DNA of 5,664 bases from Pseudomonadota bacterium (GTDB taxonomy: Bacteria > Pseudomonadota > Alphaproteobacteria > Rhizobiales > Beijerinckiaceae). The notes beneath the pieces are model-generated. The model ran no database searches. It was not told the origin of the DNA and saw nothing but the letters and a program-made list of their open reading frames with translations. The stretch lies in the NCBI GenBank assembly GCA_023386155.1, contig JAEWKH010000109.1:1-5664 (forward strand), in the 5' to 3' direction. Shown piece after piece: positions 1 to 4,295 of this stretch; position 1 is the first letter of the stretch, and each line of letters opens with the position of its first letter. The position numbers and the translations under genes are program-made.

Positions 1-26
1 TGGCATCCCATCCTTGCCGGCCCCTA

Positions 27-77
27 GAGCATCGGACTCAAAAGTGGATTTTCACTTTTGGGATCAATCCGACGCTC
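27..77. repeat. Imperfect palindromic repeat (interspersed-type), first copy
   Basis: A perfect 8-bp inner inverted repeat, CAAAAGTG at 39-46 and CACTTTTG at 53-60, encloses a 6-nt loop. The outer arms also match: GAGCATCGG at 27-35 and the complement of CCGACGCTC at 69-77 agree at 8 of 9 bases. The segments between arms are unequal (3 and 8 nt), so the whole is an imperfect cruciform or hairpin. Short palindromes with an AAAAGTG core and GAGCAT ends are common non-coding repeats in Hyphomicrobiales genomes, as far as I recall. The assignment to an interspersed family is therefore inference, while the palindrome itself is seen directly. It lies in non-coding DNA past the end of the binding-protein gene. 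Confidence 0.6.
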
Positions 78-99
78 AATCCCTCAAGTAGTCCATCGC

Positions 100-143
100 G
101 CATGATCGGCCGCAAAACCGGTATCCACTTTTGCTGATCATGC
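100..143. repeat. Imperfect palindromic repeat (interspersed-type), second element
   Basis: GCATGATC at 100-107 is matched by GATCATGC at 136-143. Inside these, GCAAAA at 112-117 is matched by TTTTGC at 129-134. Weak outer pairing continues with TCGC at 96-99 and GCGA at 149-152. The element shares the style of the 27-77 palindrome (A-tract plus GATC/GCAT arms) but not its exact sequence, so the two look like related members of a family rather than a tandem duplication. The CCACTTTTGC and GATCATGCTC blocks are typical of repeats between genes in rhizobia-like genomes (from memory). No coding function is seen. Confidence 0.55.
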
Positions 144-152
144 TCTATGCGA

Positions 153-180
153 AGCAGCAGGCGATCGCCCGCCTGCTGCT
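153..180 (-). terminator. Candidate transcript-end hairpin after the sugar-binding protein gene
   Basis: A perfect 11-bp stem is formed by AGCAGCAGGCG at 153-163 and CGCCTGCTGCT at 170-180, with a 6-nt loop. It begins 16 nt beyond the stop codon of the minus-strand gene, which is where a terminator or 3'-end stabilising hairpin would sit. No T-tract follows the stem on the minus strand, so it is not a textbook intrinsic terminator. It could equally protect the binding-protein mRNA from 3' decay, as often happens when a binding protein is made in excess over its membrane partners. Confidence 0.45.
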
Positions 181-196
181 CCGATCCTCGACGATC

Positions 197-1159
197 TCAG
201 TAGAGGTCCTTGCGCCTGTCGTATTCGGCCTTCGCCGTCTCGGGGGTGAAGACCTTGGATTCCGTCTGGATCCACTTCTTGGGCATCGTGCCGTCCTTCT
301 TGAAGGCGATGAGCGCATCGAGCGCCGGGCCCGCCATGTTCGGCGTCAGCTCGACGGTGACGTTGGCTTCGCCATCGGCCATGGCCTTGAAGATGTCCGG
401 AACGGCATCGATGGAGACGATCTTGATGTCCTTGCCCGGCTTCAGGCCAGCTTCCTTGATGGCCTGAATGGCGCCGATCGCCATGTCGTCGTTATGCGCA
501 TAGACCGCGCAGATATTCTTGCCGCCGCCTTCGGCCTTGATGAAGCTTTCCATCACTTCCTTGCCCTTGGTACGGGTAAAGTCGCCCGACTGGGTGCGGA
601 TGATCTTCATGCCGGGATTGGCGGCGACGACCTGATCGAAGCCCTTCTTGCGGTTGATTGCCGGGCTCGACCCGACCGTGCCCTGCAGTTCGACCACGTT
701 GCACGTGCCGCCGGTTTCCTTGGCCAGCCACTCGCCGGCCACCTTGCCCTCGTAGACCGTGTCGGACGTTACGGCGGTAAGATAGAGAGACTCGTCCTTC
801 GTGTCGATGGAACGGTCGAGCAGCACGACCGGGATCTTGGCGTCCTTGGCCTCCTTCAGGACCGCATCCCAGCCTGTCGAGACGACAGGCGCGATGAAGA
901 TGGCATCCACGCCCTGGGCGATGAAGGAGCGGACGGCGCGGATCTGGTTCTCCTGCTTCTGCTGCGCGTCGGAGATCTTCAGGTCGACGCCGCGCTTCTC
1001 GGCTTCGATTTTCGAGACCTTCGTCTCGGCGGCCCGCCAGCCGGATTCCGATCCGACCTGCGAGAATCCGACGGTCATTTTGCTCTGGGCATAGGCGGCG
1101 CCTGAGGACAGCAGCAGCGTAGCCATGCCGATTGTCGTCAGAAGATGACGGGCCTTCAT
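197..1159 (-). CDS. ytfQ: Periplasmic sugar-binding protein of an ABC importer, YtfQ-like
   Basis: The 320-aa protein is a type-1 periplasmic binding protein that delivers a sugar to an ABC importer. It resembles E. coli YtfQ, the galactofuranose-binding protein, along its whole length, with the same length class and near-identical blocks: VGFSQVGSESGWRAAET (29-45), IFIAPVV (87-93), LLDRSID (113-119), SGDFTRTKGKEVMESFIKAE (191-210), YAHNDDM (220-226) and ELTPNMAGPA (270-279). A lipid-free signal peptide is visible: basic MKAR, a hydrophobic core, and a likely cut after AYA at residue 24. Cys153 and Cys217 lie at the same places as cysteines in YtfQ and might form a disulfide. The start is supported by GGGAGAA at 1165-1171 (minus strand), 5 nt from the ATG. 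It is divergent from an arabinonate-type catabolic operon, so the ligand may be L-arabinose (furanose form) or galactose rather than strictly galactofuranose. Family certain, ligand inferred. Confidence 0.93.
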   Translation of the reverse strand: MKARHLLTTIGMATLLLSSGAAYAQSKMTVGFSQVGSESGWRAAETKVSKIEAEKRGVDLKISDAQQKQENQIRAVRSFIAQGVDAIFIAPVVSTGWDAVLKEAKDAKIPVVLLDRSIDTKDESLYLTAVTSDTVYEGKVAGEWLAKETGGTCNVVELQGTVGSSPAINRKKGFDQVVAANPGMKIIRTQSGDFTRTKGKEVMESFIKAEGGGKNICAVYAHNDDMAIGAIQAIKEAGLKPGKDIKIVSIDAVPDIFKAMADGEANVTVELTPNMAGPALDALIAFKKDGTMPKKWIQTESKVFTPETAKAEYDRRKDLY

Positions 1160-1204
1160 GTGCGTTCTCCCGAAAAATGTCGTTGCTCTTCGACTTTAGC
1201 AGCC

Positions 1205-1234
1205 TTAACAGCTGACTATTAGTACTATTATATG
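1205..1234 (+). promoter_or_regulatory. Candidate sigma-70 promoter for the dehydratase operon
   Basis: TTAACA at 1205-1210 (5 of 6 to TTGACA) is followed after 18 bp by TATATG at 1229-1234 (4 of 6 to TATAAT). This AT-rich patch stands out in a GC-rich window and points toward the plus-strand operon, leaving a leader of roughly 75-80 nt. The operator-like palindrome lies in the spacer, so a repressor bound there would block RNA polymerase. This was read by eye, with no experimental support. Confidence 0.35.
1215..1230. promoter_or_regulatory. Operator-like site: TAGTACTA palindrome inside an ACTATTA direct repeat
   Basis: TAGTACTA at 1220-1227 is a perfect 8-bp palindrome. It widens to ATTAGTACTATT (1218-1229) with one mismatched pair. 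The heptamer ACTATTA occurs twice, at 1215-1221 and 1224-1230, 9 bp apart from start to start. The site overlaps the candidate promoters in both directions. A GT-AC dyad core is compatible with GntR-type repressors common in sugar-acid operons, but the regulator family is inference and no regulator gene lies in the window. Confidence 0.4.
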
Positions 1235-1257
1235 AATCAAAACGACCGCCTATTCAA
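1227..1257 (-). promoter_or_regulatory. Candidate sigma-70 promoter for the sugar-binding protein gene
   Basis: On the minus strand, TTGAAT (complement of 1252-1257) is followed after 19 bp by a perfect TATAAT (complement of 1227-1232). The spacing is longer than the ideal 17 bp. The -10 box shares bases with the plus-strand promoter and with the ACTATTA repeat, so one bound regulator could control both directions. The leader before the ATG at 1159 would be about 60 nt. Confidence 0.35.
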
Positions 1258-1306
1258 CCAAAGTCGTGGACGGCCAGTCCCCTTGGCAAGGCGCAACAGA
1301 ATTTCA

Positions 1307-1311
1307 AAAGG
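1307..1311 (+). promoter_or_regulatory. Ribosome binding site that decides the dehydratase start
   Basis: AAAGG at 1307-1311 is the only purine-rich Shine-Dalgarno-like element before the gene. It is 9 nt from the ATG at 1321 but only 3 nt from the in-frame ATG at 1315. This favours 1321, giving a protein that begins MSEDNKKR rather than MIMSEDNK. Confidence 0.5.
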
Positions 1312-1320
1312 CGAATGATA

Positions 1321-3057
1321 ATGAGCGAGGATAATAAGAAGCGGCAGCTGCGCAGCCAGGCTTGGTTCGGGCGCCAGGACAAGATGGGATTCTATTACCG
1401 CTCCTTCCTGAAGAACAGCGGCTTCCCGCAGGACCAGTTCGAAGGCCGGCCCGTGATCGGCATCTGCAACACATGGTCCGAGCTGACGCCCTGCAACGCG
1501 CATTTCCGCACCATTGCCGAGCATGTGAAGTACGGCGTGCTGGATGCGGGCGGCTTCCCCCTCGAATTCCCCGTGTCGTCGCTGGGCGAGGTGACCATGC
1601 GCCCGACGGCCATGCTGTTCCGCAATCTCGCGGCCATGGATGTCGAAGAAGCGATCCGCGCGCATCCTCTCGACGGCGTCGTTCTCCTCATGGGTTGCGA
1701 CAAGACCACCCCTGCCCTCCTGATGGGCGCAGCCTCGGCGGACCTGCCCACCATCGGCGTATCGGGCGGCCCGCAGCTGCGCGGCGTCTACCGTGGCAAG
1801 TATATCGGCTCGGGCACCAACATCATCTCCATGAGCGAGCAGCTGCGCGCCGGCGAGGTCACATTGCAGGAATTCCATGAGGCGGAAGGCGGCATGAACC
1901 GTTCCGCCGGCCACTGCATGACCATGGGCACCGGCTCCACCATGGCCTCCATGGTCGAGGCTCTCGGCGTCGGCCTGCCCGAGAATGCCGCGATCCCGGC
2001 CGCCGACGCGCGGCGCAACCAGCTCGCCCGCATGGCCGGACGGCGCATCGTCGGAATGGTAAACGAGGACCTCGTGCTGTCGAAGGTGTTGACGCGCGAA
2101 GCTTTCGAGAACGCCATCCGCACGCTTGCGGCCATCGGCGGCTCGACCAACGCGGTCGTGCATCTTCTTGCCATCGCGGGACGTGTCGGCATCGACCTGA
2201 CGCTCGACGATTTCGACAGGCTCGGGCGCGACATCCACTGCCTCGTCGATCTCATGCCCTCCGGCCGATTCCTCATGGAGGACTTCTACTATGCGGGCGG
2301 ACTGCCGGTTGTGCTACGCACGCTCGGCGAGCGCGGCCTCCTGCACAAGGATGCCTTCACCGTCAACGGCAAGCCGATCTGGGAAAACGTGAAGGACGCT
2401 CCGTGCTGGAACCGCGAGGTGATCACCACCTTCGAGGAGCCCTTCAAGCCGGAAGCCGGCATCGCGATCCTGAAAGGCAACCTTGCCCCGAACGGCGCCG
2501 TCATCAAGCCGTCGGCGGCCTCGCCGGAACTCATGCGGCATACGGGCCGCGCGGTCGTGTTCGAGACCATCGAGGAGCTGCATCACCGCATCGACGACGA
2601 GGATCTCGATATCGACGAGACCTGCATCATGGTGCTGAAGAATTGCGGCCCGAAGGGCTATCCGGGCATGGCCGAGGTCGGCAACATGCCGCTGCCGCAG
2701 AAGCTGCTCAAGAAGGGCATCCGCGACATGATCCGCATCTCGGATGCGCGCATGTCCGGCACGGCCTACGGCACGGTCGTTCTGCACGTGGCCCCCGAGG
2801 CGGCTGCGGGCGGACCGCTGGCCCTTGTGCAGAACGGCGATCTGATCACCCTCGACGTGCCGGCGCGCAGCCTGCATCTTCACGTGGAGGCGGAGGAGAT
2901 GGAGCGTCGGCGCGCCGCCTGGGTTCCGCCCGCGCCGCATGCCGACCGTGGCTGGGCCAAGCTCTATATCGACCACGTGCTGCAGGCCGACAAAGGTGTC
3001 GATCTGGACTTTCTCGTCGGCCGCACGGGTTCGCCCGTTCCCCGCGACAATCATTGA
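1321..3057 (+). CDS. araC: IlvD/Edd-family sugar-acid dehydratase, probable L-arabinonate dehydratase
   Basis: It probably removes water from L-arabinonate to give 2-keto-3-deoxy-L-arabinonate in the cytoplasm, using a [2Fe-2S] cluster and Mg2+. The 578-aa product (580 aa from the ATG at 1315) matches the length and motifs of Rhizobium leguminosarum L-arabinonate dehydratase. Numbering from 1315, the cluster cysteines are Cys60 (TPCNAH), Cys128 (GCDKTT) and Cys201 (GHCMTMGT). Metal ligands are Glu92, Asp129 and Lys130, the lysine that is carboxylated in the family. The catalytic serine is Ser481 (RMSGTAYG). Each sits one residue later than in the Rhizobium enzyme as I remember it. AIGGSTNA (273-280) and KNCGPKGYPGMAEVGNM (442-458) are further family signatures. 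The first 100 residues differ more from the Rhizobium protein, so D-xylonate, D-fuconate or a galactonate remain possible substrates. The keto-deoxy acid dehydratase 32 bp downstream supports the arabinonate call. The symbol follows Azospirillum usage and is not the regulator AraC. Confidence 0.82.
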   Translation: MSEDNKKRQLRSQAWFGRQDKMGFYYRSFLKNSGFPQDQFEGRPVIGICNTWSELTPCNAHFRTIAEHVKYGVLDAGGFPLEFPVSSLGEVTMRPTAMLFRNLAAMDVEEAIRAHPLDGVVLLMGCDKTTPALLMGAASADLPTIGVSGGPQLRGVYRGKYIGSGTNIISMSEQLRAGEVTLQEFHEAEGGMNRSAGHCMTMGTGSTMASMVEALGVGLPENAAIPAADARRNQLARMAGRRIVGMVNEDLVLSKVLTREAFENAIRTLAAIGGSTNAVVHLLAIAGRVGIDLTLDDFDRLGRDIHCLVDLMPSGRFLMEDFYYAGGLPVVLRTLGERGLLHKDAFTVNGKPIWENVKDAPCWNREVITTFEEPFKPEAGIAILKGNLAPNGAVIKPSAASPELMRHTGRAVVFETIEELHHRIDDEDLDIDETCIMVLKNCGPKGYPGMAEVGNMPLPQKLLKKGIRDMIRISDARMSGTAYGTVVLHVAPEAAAGGPLALVQNGDLITLDVPARSLHLHVEAEEMERRRAAWVPPAPHADRGWAKLYIDHVLQADKGVDLDFLVGRTGSPVPRDNH

Positions 3058-3089
3058 CCACGACACCATCGGTATTGAAGGGAGAAACC

Positions 3090-4028
3090 ATGTCCTCGTC
3101 CGGCAAGATTGCCACGCGCCCCTATCGCGGCGTATTTCCTGTGGCACCGACCATTTTCGATGACGGCGGCAAGCTCGATCTCGAAGGCCAGAAGCGCGCC
3201 ATCGACTTCATGATCGATGCGGGCTCCCACGGCATCTGCATCCTGGCGAACTACTCCGAGCAGTTCCTGCTCACCGACGACGAGCGCGAGACCGTGACGA
3301 AAACGGTTCTCGATCACGTTGCCGGGCGGGTTCCGGTCATCGTCACCACCAGCCATTTCTCGACCGACATCTGCGTCGAGCGCTGCCGGCGGGCAGAAGC
3401 TGCGGGCGCGGCCATGGTCATGATCATGCCGCCCTTCTTCGGCGCGACCCTGCGCGTCTCCGAGGCCGGGATCTATGAGTTCTTCCGCAGGGTCTCGGAT
3501 GCCATCGATATCCCGATCATGATCCAGGACGCGCCCATGGCCGGCACTTTCCTGTCGGCGTCCCTCCTCGCGCGCATGGCCAAGGAGCTCGCCAATGTCT
3601 CCTATTTCAAGATCGAGGTGCCCGGCACGGCGTCCAAGCTGCGCGAACTGATCGCTCTCGGCGGCGATGCCGTCGAGGGGCCGTGGGACGGCGAGGAGGC
3701 GATCACCCTCATGGCCGATCTCGATGCCGGCGCGACTGGCGCGATGACCGGCGGCGGCTATCCGGACGGCATCCGCAAGATCATCGATCCCTATTTCGCC
3801 GGCAACCGGGAGGAGGCTCTCGTCGCCTATGAGCGCTGGCTGCCGCTGATCAACTACGAGAACCGGCAATGCGGCCTCTCGGCCGCCAAGGCGCTCATGA
3901 AGGAAGGCGGCGTGATCAGATCGGACGCCGTGCGCCATCCGCTGCAGCCGCTGCATCCGGAAACACGCAAGGGCCTGCTCGAGGTCGCCCGCCGCCTCGA
4001 TCCCATCGTATTGCGCTGGGGCAAATAA
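3090..4028 (+). CDS. araD: DapA-superfamily enzyme, probable 2-keto-3-deoxy-L-arabinonate dehydratase
   Basis: The 312-aa product is a TIM-barrel class I (Schiff-base) enzyme of the dihydrodipicolinate synthase/N-acetylneuraminate lyase superfamily. It likely converts 2-keto-3-deoxy-L-arabinonate to 2-oxoglutarate semialdehyde. It resembles Azospirillum brasilense KDA dehydratase: PYRGVFPVAPTIF near the N-terminus (11-23), ILANYSEQF (51-59), VPVIVTTSH (81-89), MIMPPFFGAT (111-120), YFKIE (172-176) with the Schiff-base Lys174, EGPWDGEEAI (196-205) and GATGAMTGGG (214-223). The usual YNxP motif, whose tyrosine acts in aldolases and DapA, reads QDAP at 146-149. This argues for a dehydratase rather than DapA. 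The start is set by AGGGAG at 3079-3084, 5 nt before the ATG; the reading frame stays open far upstream only because of high GC. It is cotranscribed with the upstream dehydratase and ends before a strong terminator. A keto-deoxy-sugar-acid aldolase is the main alternative. The symbol follows Azospirillum usage and is not ribulose-phosphate epimerase. Confidence 0.82.
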   Translation: MSSSGKIATRPYRGVFPVAPTIFDDGGKLDLEGQKRAIDFMIDAGSHGICILANYSEQFLLTDDERETVTKTVLDHVAGRVPVIVTTSHFSTDICVERCRRAEAAGAAMVMIMPPFFGATLRVSEAGIYEFFRRVSDAIDIPIMIQDAPMAGTFLSASLLARMAKELANVSYFKIEVPGTASKLRELIALGGDAVEGPWDGEEAITLMADLDAGATGAMTGGGYPDGIRKIIDPYFAGNREEALVAYERWLPLINYENRQCGLSAAKALMKEGGVIRSDAVRHPLQPLHPETRKGLLEVARRLDPIVLRWGK

Positions 4029-4067
4029 AGCGGGTCGGGAACCGCTTATCATCTAAAGTCTAATTCG

Positions 4068-4095
4068 CCGCGGATCCAAAAGATCCGCGGTTTTT
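4068..4095 (+). terminator. Intrinsic terminator of the dehydratase operon
   Basis: CCGCGGATC at 4068-4076 and GATCCGCGG at 4082-4090 form a perfect 9-bp GC-rich stem with a CAAAA loop. Five T residues follow at 4091-4095. It lies 39 nt after the stop codon at 4026-4028. A smaller hairpin, AAGCGG (4028-4033) with CCGCTT (4042-4047), comes before it. This is a textbook Rho-independent terminator and separates the operon from the chemoreceptor gene. Confidence 0.92.
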
Positions 4096-4295
4096 GCTTG
4101 TCTAGCAGGTAAATATTCTTCGCGCCGAAGCAACTCTGCCATTAGCTTAAGAAACGAATAACACGACGACAGAAAGCGTTAGGTGTTTTCACTTATTGAC
4201 GAGGCAGATAACTCTCCCAGACTTGCAGCACCTGGTAGAGCGTGTCGTGGGGGCACGCGCCCCCCGTGGCGATGCGGGCAGGTTCACAAAGTAAA
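4096..4295 (+). other. Non-coding leader before the chemoreceptor, promoter not clear
   Basis: No ORF with coding features is seen. The left half is relatively AT-rich and should contain the chemoreceptor promoter. The best -35-like match is TTGACG at 4196-4201, but no good -10 box lies 16-18 bp further on (AGACTT at 17 bp is poor). A 5-bp hairpin CTTCG/CGAAG is at 4118-4130. The right end carries two overlapping GC hairpins, at 4240-4258 and 4249-4264, that cannot form together. Confidence 0.5.

Noticed and set aside
131..1105. Long plus-strand open frame (324 codons) opposite the sugar-binding protein gene
   Set aside because: It is the antisense shadow of a GC-rich gene. The minus-strand protein has a signal peptide and full-length YtfQ similarity, while the antisense translation is low-complexity Arg/Asp/Gly/Leu-rich with no recognisable domain.
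1237..2238. Minus-strand open frame of 333 codons opposite the dehydratase
   Set aside because: Composition is rich in His/Arg/Ala/Gly, typical of antisense frames, and it lies over conserved catalytic motifs of the dehydratase.
2403..3089. Upstream extension of the DapA-like frame into the dehydratase gene, which could suggest a fusion protein
   Set aside because: The extra residues are Arg/Ala/Gly-rich with no domain and overlap the dehydratase C-terminus in another frame. A good ribosome site at 3079-3084 marks the true start at 3090.
3051..4052. Minus-strand open frame of 333 codons opposite the keto-deoxy acid dehydratase
   Set aside because: Antisense shadow with no recognisable domain. 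It also crosses into the upstream gene's stop region.
4196..4224. Sigma-70 promoter for the chemoreceptor from TTGACG at 4196-4201
   Set aside because: The hexamer at 17 bp spacing is AGACTT, a poor -10 box, and no better match lies close. It was left as a note in the leader entry.
4221..4290. tRNA-like stretch: CCTGGTAGAGCG (D-loop-like), a 5-bp stem GCGTG/CACGC, then GCAGGTTCA (T-arm-like)
   Set aside because: There is no 3' half of the T stem and no matching acceptor stem. The D stem does not pair, the putative anticodon loop has 9 nt, and the D-loop to T-loop spacing is 13 nt too long for a standard tRNA. At most it is a chance likeness or a decayed remnant.
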